Positions 10,819 through 22,940 are shown, counted from the stretch's first letter. The stretch: DNA of 64,000 nt from Eutypella sp. D-1 (GCA_023313575.1 JAJTTP010000003.1:1922001-1986000), one strand, 5' to 3'. Program-made: numbers and translations. The notes: generated by a model not told the origin, from the sequence alone.

Positions 10819-11913
10819 TCATGAGCGCCTATTACTATCTTCCTCCTCATCCCCGTTGCTGTCTTCCTCCTCATCCTCATTACTGTCTTCCTCCTCATCC
10901 TTATCATTGTCTTCCTCCTCAACCCCGTCACTATCTCGCTCCTCATCGTTGTCGTCATCGGAGATCTCTACCGTGGCCTGTTTCTGTCGCTTCCGCGGCG
11001 GCCCATCGTCCGCCTTCTCCTTGTTCATAAAGGCGTGGGCGCTATGGAACACCCTGCTCTCCTCCATTGGGCGCTTCTTCCTTTCCGTCATAAACGCCGT
11101 GAGCTCATCCTCTGTCACGTCGATCTCCTTGCAGAATTTCGCCTCCGATATGTTGTGGGTAACAATGTAGGCCTTGATCCTCCGCTTGACCTGGTCAGGC
11201 GGCAAGTACTTCTTGTCCTCGAATTTCATGCGGACGCTCTCGGCATAACGGGCCTTCCTGTCGAGCACGTCCTGCGCCTGCTTGATCTCGTCCTCGGACA
11301 CCGGCAAATCATCACTGATGCGCTTCGTGTCCTTGTCGTAGACCGGGAGGATCTTCTTGCCGGTCTGCGAGTTTGGTTGGTAGCGGTCTAGCACGGCCGC
11401 CTTGACGGCAGCCATCTTATCCTTGTCCATCTCCTTCAGCTCCAGCATGACGTACTGGGTCAGGAAGCCCCAGGAGATGTGCTGGAAGGTGAACGGCGCA
11501 CCGTTATGCATCGGCTGGACCGGGTTTGCCAGACCCTCCTGCCTGGAGCGGAATTCGGCAAACCCCAGGAAATGATTCGCCATTCTCCTTACGCAACGGC
11601 TTTCGAGCTCCCGGACTTTCTCGACACTCCAGCCCGCGGCGAGCGCGATGTCCGCAAGGATGCGACGGTTCCGGGGATAAGGACCCCAGGAGTAGAACGA
11701 GCCCCCGACCTTCAAGTTTTCGCCGTTGGTTCCCTTCAGCGCCCCAAGTCCCACTACCCTCGCCCAGAAAGCGTCATCGTTGGCCTCAAGGATCGCGGTA
11801 TTGACCTCCTCCCTCTTGCGGATGCCGTTCTCTATTTCAATGCGCCAAACATCACGCCGGTTCATATCCCGGGCCGCGTGAAAGACCGCGTCTGAATCAA
11901 TAACCGAGATCAT
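10819..11913 (-). CDS. DUF7726-domain protein with acidic tandem-repeat tail
   Basis: One open frame; the first in-frame ATG is at 11913 (364 residues), although the frame extends eight codons upstream to a GTG, so an upstream exon is possible. The N-terminal half has a block with FWARVVGLGALKG and FYSWGPYPRNRRILADIALA. Residues about 240-300 contain LPPDQVKRRIKAYIVTHNIS, then KFCKEIDVTEDELTAFM and FHSAHAFMNKEK, a pattern I recognise as DUF7726 (helical, helix-turn-helix-like). A basic stretch PPRKRQKQ may be a nuclear signal. The C-terminus is an Asp/Glu-rich tail built from an eight-residue unit, DEEEDSN plus one residue, encoded by a 24-base tandem repeat. A nuclear, chromatin- or DNA-related role is inference; the function is not known. 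Confidence 0.75.
   Translation of the reverse strand: MISVIDSDAVFHAARDMNRRDVWRIEIENGIRKREEVNTAILEANDDAFWARVVGLGALKGTNGENLKVGGSFYSWGPYPRNRRILADIALAAGWSVEKVRELESRCVRRMANHFLGFAEFRSRQEGLANPVQPMHNGAPFTFQHISWGFLTQYVMLELKEMDKDKMAAVKAAVLDRYQPNSQTGKKILPVYDKDTKRISDDLPVSEDEIKQAQDVLDRKARYAESVRMKFEDKKYLPPDQVKRRIKAYIVTHNISEAKFCKEIDVTEDELTAFMTERKKRPMEESRVFHSAHAFMNKEKADDGPPRKRQKQATVEISDDDNDEERDSDGVEEEDNDKDEEEDSNEDEEEDSNGDEEEDSNRRS
10831..10950. repeat. 24-base tandem repeat in the DUF7726 coding sequence
   Basis: About five diverged copies of a 24-base unit containing TCTTCCTCCTCATC (plus strand). It encodes the acidic xDEEEDSN units of the minus-strand protein. Such repeats vary in copy number between strains. 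Confidence 0.85.
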
Positions 11914-12622
11914 ATTGAACCCAGTCGGCCTACACACATACCAAGTGGCTTAATGGTAGTGTTTGAAGATTTAAAGAATAACCCACGATCCAAATTCTGC
12001 TACGCATGAGGATTTTACTCATTTCCTGGTGAGAATGTCGTCGTTTCACGTTTTACATGGTATCGTTGTTTATTTTAAGCACGGAGTTCTTGGGGCATGA
12101 TATGCTTGTAACTCATTGTTCGGTTTCTAGAACTTTATTAATCCCGCTTTATGCATATCCCGTTTTACGGTTAACGTGTAGAGCCAACCGCTTAGATGAA
12201 ACTCATTAAGTACTAGCTCTAGGACCCGCTTCTCCTTTTTAGCTATGCACCTACAAATCTAATGCAACGACACCCCCTATCTCCTTAACCCCCTGACTAC
12301 AATTCTGTTCTTCCTCAAAATCACTGGCCTACACTTAGGTTCTCAAAGTAGTCCAGGCTAATTTTACTTCAGTTATAAGTGCACGGTTACCAGATGTCAA
12401 GTTGAGTGTTTAGGAGATCTATAAGCCTAATTCTCTGTCTATTCTAACCAGCTAGCCCGCACCCCCCGAGGACAATCCTTGCATCGTTTTCTTTGGTCTT
12501 CTCCCAGCTCCGTTACCCCACACATCCGCCATTGTTGATATCATATCGCCGACAAGTTATTAGACTAAGACGTGATGCAATCTCATGGTATCACTAGTCT
12601 CCTTGGAGGCTTTGACCGGCAT
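11914..12622. other. Intergenic, AT-rich
   Basis: Promoter side of the DUF7726 gene and 3' flank of the small gene. No coding sequence, repeat or RNA recognised. Confidence 0.5.
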
Positions 12623-12889
12623 TCACGATTTGCCTCGCCCCTGGGACTCGTTCGGTTTCTTGCCGTGACCGCTTGAAGCACTTCCTGGTGGTGCCTGTAA
12701 CTGAACGAGCCGGTCAGTCCATCCGGTCGTGTCGTACAAGTACGCGTTGAGCATCGACTCGGAGCCCTTGTTCTGTCTACAGATGATCAATGGTTAGTAG
12801 AGAACGCTATGATGGATATCGGGTCATGGCTACCTGCTGCCCCCAGTGGGTTGACTGGCCTGGTCCACCTCGGATGATTTGGATGGCAT
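12623..12889 (-). CDS. Small 69-residue protein, function unknown
   Basis: Two exons, 12889-12834 and 12776-12623, 69 residues. The intron begins GTAGCC (a weak donor) but has a good branch point (TACTAACC) 18 bases before the TAG acceptor; without splicing the frame stops immediately at the donor, while with splicing phases 2 and 1 join and the frame stays open for 51 more codons. The protein starts MPSKSSEVDQASQPTGGS, then has SMLNAYLYDTTGWTDRLVQL, the only segment likely to fold, followed by a Gly/Ser/Lys-rich tail. Small fungal proteins with an xLNAYxYD core occur in related fungi as far as I recall, but no function is known to me. No signal peptide or membrane segment. Confidence 0.6.
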
Positions 12890-15800
12890 TGTTTCTTGAT
12901 GGTGGAAGACTTGGGATGGAGAGTTTCTAGGACGGCGTGGTCTGGATTATGTCCTGAGCTTTTGCTGGCTGGGAGTGAAGATGATTGGGGTGGTGAGAAA
13001 GTCGAATGAGAGATGGGATGGCATGGTTTAACATATTTATATCATCTGTTCTCTCTCTTTGTCTCCAGGTAACTTAACAGATATCACAGAGTCTATAGGT
13101 TTTGGTAGCCATAATGAGTCCCGTCGATAAACCATGACTGTGTGTCTTCCCTCCATCCAAGTGAATGCAATGCTTGCTAAACCGCCGGCATAGATCAGCA
13201 TCAGCCCGGACGACAACATTCACACCTGGTATGAATCTCGTTCATCGTTCTATTGCATTCCATCCCTCGGTTCCGGGCTGCACCTCGGCAACAGCTGAAT
13301 ATCTCCTATTCTTAGATTCTGAGAACTATCTGCTGTCAGGTTACCAGTATGTGGCAGCAACTTATGTTCCCCGAGGCTCACTTCATAGATATCAATACGA
13401 GGCTGAGCTTCTCTCACATTAAGCTGAAAGACTTTCGACGCGATATCTTGAGGCTCATACATTGATGGGACGTAGCATTGCACGAGATTCGGGTAGATAT
13501 GATCGCGCGGATTGCACCGGCAAAGCTTAACCCGCATATTATGTCCGCTAATCCCGGCTTGCTTAGCGGACAGTTGAGATGTTACGTGATCTTCTACCTT
13601 GTATTATTAGAACGAAGGGTGGAGACAGGCCCATATGCTTTCACATCCCCCCCGGCGTGGCAGTGGCAGGGCACGTATCGTAGCATCGGCTAGTATGGTC
13701 TCCCCGGGGACCAATAAGATCTAGTATTACACATGCAATACTTCTATTATCGAATCAGATACCCATCCGCCGACTCGGGGATGGGGGTTTGTCCCTGGCA
13801 GGCGGCAGTCGACTCCCTATGCCGAGAGAACACGTGCAGCCAGGTATCTTTTCCACGGTAAATCGAGTGTGTTGATCCCCCAAACGACATGCACCCACGT
13901 AAGCTGACATTCTCAACGGGCGTTCGGCAGTGTTCTTATATACAGCTGATGAGAGATGCTTAGGAGCCAATCAAGCTGGTTTGTCAGTAACGTCATGTCA
14001 CTTCACGTCACGATATGCCACCCCTCAAACACCTCCATCACCTTGACGAAATGTTCATTGCAACCGTAGGAAGCCTCGGTTCGCGATGTTCTCTACTATC
14101 CAACACATCGCGAACAACTTCTGTACGTCTCAATCTCAATTTCGCCCCTTATCCCCTACTCCAACATTTGATAATAATCATCGCGGGGTGGCAGTGTTGT
14201 AGCCGATGATTGTTCCATTCGGTCGTTCAGCAGTATGCATAACCTTATCAGCTGTATGTTCGACAACTATTGATGAGTAGTCCTTTCGAAGTCGAACAGG
14301 CGGGCTTAGACAATCCATGAAGCAGACTCCAGAATGGCTGGCAGTTCTACAACGGGTCGGTTGCCGCTCGGGAGACCCGATCTTGAGGAAACCCGGAGCC
14401 GATACTACAATAGCTAAGCGAAATTATTCCCTCCAGAGGTTCATAGAATACTTAGGTAGCTTATTAAGGTGGGAACTAGGGGTTGAAGCGGGGACTTCTT
14501 CAATCTAAGACCAATATTTCCCGCGCGATAACACCATAGCCCCCCTCCCCCTTCTGGCGGCAAGCGAGGAACTCCCTAGGTGGGATTGCGAGGAAGATGG
14601 GACAGCGGCCTCCGGAGCAGATACAGGCCGATCATACCCTCCCAGGAGGGTATCTTTCGCGAGACTTCCCAATAACCGAGAGCGTCGAAAGAAACATATC
14701 ACCCTATCCATCGTACCGCGGGACGTCGTAAGCCATAAACCCAAACACTTGAGACTATCTTTAAAAAGATTTCAGCTTCAGATAGACTGGAAGCTCAGTT
14801 TAAGCTGATATATAGGGACTGAGTAAGTTTTGCATATTCGATCTTGGCGTTTCTAATAAAATACAAAAATCTCCGCTGGCACGTACGACAGCGAATCTAG
14901 ATATGACGCTCATAGACCTGCATGTGCATGGTTTTCGGGAGGAGGGATCAATATGGATACCAGCCGCTTGATATGTAAACCAACTACGTAAATGATAGAC
15001 CTAAGTACTTTGAATCAATCCCTAACCGCCACTTACTATGACCCCTTACCAGAAACATAGAAATACATAATTATATAATTTCTAGTGTCTTATTCCTTCG
15101 TTGGTAGTACGTCATAGCTATGGAATTTGTCCGAGCTAAATATACTAAGAAGGTTCTATCCGTACAGAAAACCGCATTAACATCAAAATGGCTTGGGTGG
15201 TAGGATGAAGGAGCAGCTACAAGGGATAGAGCTTGGAAAGAGTACCTGCCTGCCCTGTGTAGTAAGGTGCAAGGGTATCCTTGCAGTTCTGGAGAGGTTC
15301 TGGAGTTGAATGCCAAAATGCTTAATTCTAGCGCTAAGGACCGTTTTAGCGCGTCTTTATCTTGTTGTGCACCCAGACACCCCGCGCCTACTTATCAATC
15401 AGTCAATGTAGCATCTTACTAAGTACTTTAAGGACTGTAAGATACACACAATATTGAATTTAACCAGATCTTGACCACCAGCCTAGGCAGGCAAGGCAGG
15501 TAAGGACCTTGTCTCAAATACCTTCTATGTAATGCCTATCTAGGTAGGTATGTAAGTCCCTGGATACCTAAGTAATTATCTGGGCAGGTAGGACATAAAT
15601 CATAGACCTACTACTTCTAGGGTTGTAGCTGGAAGAATGATATATTTCGTTCCCCGCAACCAAATAATGCTGGGATACCAGAGAAGAAGCTGCCGGGAAG
15701 CTTGGAATCTGACATCCTGAGACTATACAATCCATGCATGCGGGCCGCTGTAATAACTTTGGAAGGTTCCAGTCCGTCCATCCATGAATGCCCGTTCCAG

Positions 15801-16236
15801 GTTATGCCGTTGTAACTACCTAGGTACTTAAGTAAGGTACCTCTAGCAGTGGACTACTTAAGTAATTGGTTAATATCGATCTGATTTTGCCTGGAAGTTG
15901 CAACTTCTTAGGCTACTTACTTAGCTGCTTGAATACCTTAGGTACTAAGTAGACAAGTTCAAGTGTCTAATAAGGAACGCGCTGTACATAGTAACTGCCC
16001 AATTGCTCAAGTGGACCTCGGGATATTTCAAACACTCCCAAGGTTCCAGTCGATACCCAAGTAAACCACCTCCAGGACTGGGCACGCCTACAAGTAGCCT
16101 AGACAGACTTAGATACATACTTCCAAGTTACTACTAACCAAGTTCACTTACTGCTGGTGTCATCGCTCCACACTCATTCCACCCCAGTTTGTCGACTTCA
16201 CTCTTCTAGAGTCCTCATCCTAGAAGAGTCCTGACA
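12890..16236. other. Gene-poor 3.3 kb
   Basis: Several 60-95 codon frames (for example 13250-13537 minus and 13755-13970 minus) look slightly protein-like but carry stops and no recognisable family; they may be relics. From about 15480 the sequence is rich in CTAGGTA, CTTAAGTA and related short palindromes. I can support no gene. Confidence 0.5.
15816..15841. repeat. Palindromic CTACCTAGGTAC-type motif
   Basis: CTACCTAGGTACTTAAGTAA followed by GGTACC; a nested set of palindromes typical of the intergenic spaces of this window. See the finding on the dispersed motif for other copies. Confidence 0.8.
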
Positions 16237-18255
16237 ATGGCGACCACTAGCTCTAGTTCCGTCACGATTGATCGTGCTTATTTCGAGACCCTGGTCAGGA
16301 GGTAAGTTGATATATATAATGGAGATGTATGGGGTATCCATGGACCCATGGATCCATCCAAACACGATGAAGTCATCAAGAGATTGTGGCCCCCTTCTCC
16401 TGGTCAACTTGCACATTCAGCTTCGTCCGTTCCAACCATGTCATCCAATCCAGAGATGCAGATGACTCCCTGAGTGGTTACTTCGTTGTCCCATTATAAT
16501 ATTCAGCTCTAGTTCTTAACACCGCCCTGTGATGATCCCGTCATAATGTGTTTACATCTTCAACTTACCCATCTTATCATGGCCAACCTTGCTAACTCGG
16601 TCATTATTGCATAGGGCCAACTTGGTAAGCCATCTTATACCCAGTACACTTCACTCTTGTGCCGTATGGCCGTATGGGGACGCGGTGTCGTCCTGGCATC
16701 TGACTAGAGACACAGGTCCAGAATGGAGATCTCACTTCCAACCGCCTGTCTGGTAACTACGACTCTGCCTTGTCTGTTGTTCCGAAGGCAGAGTACGAGG
16801 GCCTGCTTGTGATGTCAAAGCAATATTGTAAGGACTCCCACATCCCCTTGCGTCACTTGCCGACTCCGTGTGGGAATCATGTTCTAATCTGCTTCTAGCA
16901 AACCTATGGCGGAACCTTATGGCAGGGGGCGTGGACGAGGAGACCCTTTCAGTAAGTAGTTTAGCGGTTACTAAACCTTCAATTTTCAACCCACTCTTCG
17001 AAAGTCTCAAAGTCTGGCCTAGACTCGTCACCCCAAATCATATTACTGAGCTTCACTAACCGTTACCATTAGCTGCTCAGTGAGAGCGACGTGGCTGGCC
17101 CCCAGCACAACTCGCAAACGTCCACCACCATTCCTCTTCACAAGACGGAGGAGTCCGAGGACGGGGACGTCCAGTTAGGACCTAGCCTTCGATTTTCCGA
17201 CGGCAACAAATCCTACACTTCTACCAACGGTGTTCAGGGTCCTCGCAGTTATGGAGGTGGTGGTCGACATGTCTCTCGGAACGGTAGTCACGCTGAACGT
17301 CAGACGGGGAAGCCTTCGGGTTGGGCTGATTCTGACTCAATGGGTGATGACTATATGCCCGTACAGTATGCAGACAGCCGAGCCCCGGATACAAGCAACG
17401 AGCGCCCATACGGCGTAGGTCAAATACATAATCATCAACGACCACAGTATCCCCGGCTCTGTAGGAGAACCGTCGTCTTCGCCAACTTGCCGGAGAATGC
17501 GACCCATAAAGACATCACCGATGTTGTTCGGGGCGGTATGCTGCTAGATGTCTTTCTCCGCGCCACCGAGCACGTCGCTCAGGTGTCATTTCTCCGCGAG
17601 GAGGACGCAGTACGGTTTTACGACCATGCAAGGAAGAACGACGTTTACATCAGGAACAAACGAGTAAGTTAATTGTAGCCGGTTCTTTATAGTTTTGGCT
17701 GATCTTTCCTAGGTATCGCTCAGGTGGGCTGAAAGGCACTTTCATCTTCCTGGGCACGTTGCCGGGAAGGTAGCGGTCGGTGCCACTCGTAACATGATCA
17801 TCCGGAGATGCGATCCGAAGCATACGCAGGATAGCATCCGAGATGACCTTGAACACATCCACAACCTTGTGGTCATCGATGTTGAATTCCTGGGTGGAAG
17901 CTGTTACATCAAGACGAACTCCGTTCATAATGCCATGTTCGCGAGAACATGTATGATGAGTAGAGCGTAAGATCCCCGTGCCAATTTCCGTGCAATATGT
18001 CTGCTAACCCTTGTATGTAGTAGATATAAGGGCTCTAAGATTGAATGGGGAGTGGACGAATGCGACCAACCGATCGAGTCGATCCAAAGGGCCTCTCCAA
18101 AGCCTCCGCAGGCTCCGCCTTTAAAAAAGCCACAAGCCAGCATGCGTAACCGGTTTGCGACCCTGCGACTTGACGATGATGACGATGAGACAGATGACAC
18201 CTTTGATTCCTCATCCGAGTTCCGAAGCCCTAGCACGGTCAATGTTACCGCCTAG
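16237..18255 (+). CDS. RRM-type RNA-binding protein, Nrd1-like
   Basis: Supported exons: 16237-16301 (first ATG, MATTSSSSVTIDRAYFETLV), one ending at 16827 (contains VVPKAEYEGLLVMSKQY), 16899-16951 (NLWRNLMAGGVDEETLS), 17073-17663, 17713-17966 and 18021-18255. All junctions from 16827 onward keep phase; the region between 16301 and about 16735 needs at least one more exon that I could not fix (a possible one starts at the CATTCAG acceptor near 16419). The N-terminal pattern of short VTI/VVP motifs and ANL-RNL-GGV is typical of fungal Nrd1-related proteins. A first RRM begins RRTVVFANLPENATHKDI, and a second region runs from RNMIIRRCDPKHTQDSIRDD to YKGSKIEWGVDEC. The tail is acidic (LRLDDDDDETDD). 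It probably binds mRNA; target and role are unknown. It lies upstream of DCP2 on the same strand. Confidence 0.8.
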
Positions 18256-20078
18256 TTTTTCAGCATATCGAGCTTTTCATAAGCACATATCTTAAGTTTG
18301 ACCGGTTTCCCCTAACTTGACACGGCTGGTGTAAATGTGAATGGCCCGGGCATGGTAGCATCAGCAAGCAGGTATTTTCCATTATCGATGGTATTGTACA
18401 TCAAAAAAGGGTTGTAGTAGGTGATCTTACAAGTCATGCTAGGGCTACGGAGTTACTGAAAAGTCAAATATGTTTTTGTCTCAATGTCGTGGTTGAAGCC
18501 AGGTTGGTGTTGGAGGACCCAAACTACATACAATATGCCTGCTGGCGGCTTGAAGGAGACCATGTGGGAATCCATCATGGGTCGAAGGAGTGAAGGCACG
18601 ATAGAGACGACATGCAAGAGGCGGGCTTTTAGCTACGAGAAACGTATGAATTATGAAAATAGTACCATCGGTAATGTGTACTTGTTTGCTGATAAACTCG
18701 TAACTATTTTGGCATTGCGATCATCAAACACGTTAATTATGCCCACGTACGATCGACTCACATGTACCAACAATGATTATATCCTCACTGATATCAACGA
18801 TTAAAAGATAAGACGGGGCCAATGTCCCACTTTAAATCCGGCAGTCTGGTAACAGTGGATATATATGCCATTTTTAGCAACCGGCTAACCAAATCAGAGC
18901 AAGCAATAGGCTGTCAGTCGGTACATAGCCTGGGTTGTTAAACCGAGGGTTCATCATACCAGGGTAAGTATTGACATCGTTTTGTTCTAATGAAGGCTTT
19001 GAAGCGATTAGAGGCCTCTTTCTCTGTATGGCTTGCTAGAGGTTCTTCTTATTATTCGACTTGGAAAACTAACTGATACTTGCATAAGCCCTTTGGAAGA
19101 TGTACATATGTACGTACGCCTTTAAAGTATCCTATGGGTAGGTTGTAAGAGGGAAAATTCGTTTAATCATGTTCATAAGGATACCTAGGTATGAGGGCAG
19201 CTCGGGCAGCCCCTTTATAACTCCTAGGAACACCAAGCTCCTAGGTAGATACCGGGCTATATCTATGTGTATGTAGGTACCTACCTACAAGCAGGCTACA
19301 TACTATGTAGCTCATAAGTGGGGTGGTACCTATAGAAGCGGGTAGGTGGGCATATACACGTTTAGGCGATAGAAGCCGTTATCCATAAATCAATATTAAT
19401 CAGCCACCTACATAAAGCCACATCACCCGCATTGCCAGATTGCTAGCTGTAACCCCACTCTAGCTGAGTATTGTGTCATTACCTAATTGTGGTCAGTGCA
19501 CATATCGATAGGTCCGTACTGGTCTAACTTAATACAGTTAAGCACAATTACCTAGTAACCGCCCGCCTACATCATTTTGCCCATTAACTACTTCTCCAAC
19601 CTAAAGTTGAACAACATACAACATTTGCAACATTCATCCTTTTCTTTTTTTTCTCGATAATAACATAATAACAACGAACTACCGAAATCCCTACCCAGGT
19701 TATTCAACGATCTTTCGTTAGAGGAACATTCATTTGCCAGCGTACACAAGCGTGATTTTGTGTACATTTCTTACTTATTGAGGCAATCATTCTTCTTATT
19801 CTTCTTCTTTATTAGGCATTAATCAGTACTAGTATCTTTTGCTCTTTTAAAGCGATATTGGTGTGGCAGAAAGCTGCCAACACCAACCTTAGGCGCGCTC
19901 CCCCCCCACCCTTAGCAAACAACAATTACGACTCACCTCACTTCTTCTTATCACCCTACTCGACGAACGCATTTTTCAACAGTTTGCTTCCAGGCCAACC
20001 CAACCCGCGCTCGATTCTGCGCAGTATTACATATCCCAGCTTTCACCGCGTTGGCCATGCGACTGCGCCCAAGTCAAA
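18256..20078. other. Intergenic 1.8 kb, DCP2 promoter and leader
   Basis: Contains palindromic copies ATACCTAGGTAT (19181-19192) and GTAGGTACCTACCTAC (about 19273-19288), and pyrimidine-rich stretches at 19637-19656 and 19789-19812 just ahead of DCP2, common in fungal core promoters. A 106-codon frame at 18484-18804 has no features that support it. Confidence 0.5.
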
Positions 20079-22940
20079 ATGGCACAGGAAAAGATGACTT
20101 TAGAAGACTGTACGCGATACCGACCCTTTCACCAAAAAAACAAAAACAGAAAACCCTCAGTGTGACGCACTCGTGCCAAGCTGGGAGCGGATGTGGAATA
20201 CCTATCTACTATGATGATTCGAGGGACGTGAACTAATGAACGTCGTCTAGGGCTGGACGATCTGGGTGCGCGATTCCTCATAAACCTCCCGCAAGAAGAC
20301 CTCCAAGATATCGCCCGGTTTTGCTTTCAGATTGAGGAGGCGCAATGGTTTTACGAGGATTTTATCAGACCTTTGGATCCATCCCTGCCTTCGATGTCCC
20401 TCAAAGCTTTCAGCCTCAAGATGTTCCAACACTGCCCGCTCTTCTCGGCCTTCTCCCCCGATGAACACTTAAGGGCCTTTGAGCAGTTTATGGAGTACAA
20501 GACCAGGGTACCTGTCAGGGGAGCTATCTTGCTCAACTCAGCTATGGACCAAGCCCTTCTTGTCAAGGGATTCAAGAAGGGCGCCAGCTGGAGCTTTCCC
20601 CGAGGTAAAATCAACAAAGATGAGCCGGACCTGGACTGCGCCGTTCGAGAGGTCTATGAGGAGACCGGATTCGATCTTCTCGAAGCAGGGCTGGTCGAAA
20701 GAAACGCCCCTGTCCACTCCATCGAGGTCACTTTGAAGGACCAGCAGGTGCGCTTGTTCGTTTTCAGAGACGTGCCGATGTCCACTCACTTCGAACCGAA
20801 AACGCGCAAGGAGATTGGTGCTATCCAGTGGTACAACCTTGCAGACCTTCCGGCTTACCGTAAGAAGAAAGTTGCCGGGAAAGGCCAAGGAAATGGGCCA
20901 AGCTCCAACGACAAGTTCTACATGGTTGCGCCATTCATGGCCAAGTTGCGACAATGGATCTTAAAACAGAGAAAGTTGGACCCCGGGCCCGTCTATGCTG
21001 CGGTGCCGGAAGAGGAGTTGACAGAGGATAACGTCGCGGATAAGCCAGCTAGAAACCCACTTGCTGCACAGGATGTACCCTCGGACTATGTCGATAGGGC
21101 GACCAAGGAACTTCGTGATGCTTTGTTGGGACCGAATCCTTCGAACGAACCCATAGAAACACAAACCAACTCCCACCCGGATCCAGCACAGACAATCCTA
21201 GATCTTCTACGAAATCCCGGAGCACCCGAAAGCGGACCTACACGTGCTATGGTAGAGCCGAGCCGGGATGATGGTCACAGTCGACCTCACAAGCTCCCCA
21301 TCACTCCGTTGGAACATATCTCGACAGAAGCCCCCCAGCCTCATACGCCGCACCATCACCACGCCACCCAGCGGGCGCCATTCTCGACATACGACCGGCC
21401 ACCACAGTTTCCAATATCGTCGACCTCAAACGCTCCTTCCTCAAATGCTACTTATTCACAACATCGGCAGTCTCGACCTGAGATTCAAATGACCACTGAC
21501 GCGAGAGGCATGCCCAGCATCCAAGTAGCCACCAAGTACTATCAGGACAAACCCGTTCAACTATTGCACCCTCAACCACTGCCGCCTCAAGTGCAAGGAG
21601 ATAAGCTTATCCAGAGCATGATGAGCTCTTCGATGGGCCCAGACCCGAACACGCGTGCTCCACCACAGAACGGCGCCATGCCTTACAATCAGAATGGCCA
21701 ACAATCGCAAGGCTACGGCCAGCAAAGCTACAGCCAACAAGGCTACAGTCAACAGGGCTACAACCAACAAGGTTATAGTCAGCAAGTCCATAGCCAACAA
21801 GGTTACAACCAGCAAAGCCACAACCAGCAAGGCCATGAGCCTCAAGGCACCGCTCCTGCTCCCCATCAATTATCACACCAATTACCTGCACATTCCCTGA
21901 ACCTGCTCAACACGCTGAAGGGAGAAGGTGCCGGGGCAACTGCCAATACCTCTCAAGCTTCCGATGTACAACAGAACTATCCGACCACATCTGCTCCATA
22001 TCAACAAGCATATAATACCATGGCTCAGAATGGCCTGACGAACCAGCATGTCTTACAGTCCCGGCCTTCCCAGAATTTTGCCGAACAGAAACCACAACAG
22101 ACGGACGAACATCGGTTTGCATTGCTGAATATGTTCAAGGGAGGCGAGCCGCCTATACCGCAAGTCCAGCTTGAGAGCCAGGGCTCGAAGATGGCTTCGA
22201 CCCATCAAACTAAACCGAACGACGCCGAGAACCGAGACCAATCGCCCTCAACGGCCGAAGTTTTGAGTACTGCTGCACGAGACAAGAACGGGCCAATACA
22301 GATGAACCCAGAGACTAACCTTCCATACGGAGCTCTCTCCATCCTCTCACGACCGCAGTCTGGCAAGACGGCGAAGAAGCCAAACTCTCCTAGGCAACGA
22401 CCGGAAGCGAATGCTGGGCAAAGGCAGACCCCTAGTAGCCCCTTAGCCCGGTCCTCGCCCAACTACAATGGTACGCGTGGCAAAGCTTCAGATGCGCGGA
22501 AGCAATGGCCGTCTCAGGCCCGACCATCTCTCGCACAGAGTTACCCCTACGGCAGCAATCAGGGGTCAACAAATGGCGGCTTTTCCGCGGTCCCAAGTCC
22601 CCCAGACGCCTCCACTCTCCCTGTACCTGGGGTCCTTAAGCCTCGGCAGGAATCGACCCTAGAACACAAAAATTCTCTACTCTCTCTTTTCGGAACGCAT
22701 AAGTTAGGTGCGGAACAAGGAAAGGGCAAGCAGCCGGCGGCGGCAGCGGTAGGAGCAGACGAGACGTTCACGAGCGGGGCAACGGCCGGGTCCCGGATAG
22801 CATCCGTCTCGTCGAGCCGAGGAGGCGAGGGCCGCGACTCGGCGGACAAGCCGATCTCTAGGCGAGGAAGCCAAGCCCCGCTATCTCCGGCGGACAGGAA
22901 CTTTTTACTGGGATTTCTGGAGAATAAGGCGAGGCAGTGA
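20079..22940 (+). CDS. DCP2: mRNA decapping enzyme DCP2
   Basis: Two exons, 20079-20109 and 20251-22940, 906 residues. The 31-base first exon gives [10 protein letters not shown] and the junction makes the conserved Trp of EDWLDDLG. The N-terminal regulatory domain follows ([37 protein letters not shown]). The Nudix domain spans about residues 98-225 with the Nudix box at about 129-151: [20 protein letters not shown] then TGFD, all catalytic Glu residues present. Box B follows with [18 protein letters not shown]2 hydrolyses the m7G cap of mRNA in cytoplasmic decay complexes with DCP1 and Edc proteins. The remaining 650 residues are low-complexity, rich in Pro, Gln, Ser and Asn, with short leucine motifs ([28 protein letters not shown]) that look like helical leucine-rich motifs used to bind partners. 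A repeated QQGYxQQGY block is at 21694-21846. Confidence 0.95.
21694..21846. repeat. In-frame tandem repeat encoding QQGY units in DCP2
   Basis: About eight degenerate copies of an 18-base unit (for example AGCCAACAAGGCTACAGT) encoding SQQGYN/S-type hexapeptides. Gln/Tyr/Asn-rich composition is prion-like and suits condensate (P-body) behaviour; that is inference from composition. Confidence 0.85.

Noticed and set aside
10554..10958. 134-codon basic frame over the 24-base repeat
   Set aside because: Alternative frame of the tandem repeat; the other frame continues into a long conserved protein.
18484..18804. 106-codon plus-strand frame
   Set aside because: No homolog, no splice context and AT-rich spacer composition.
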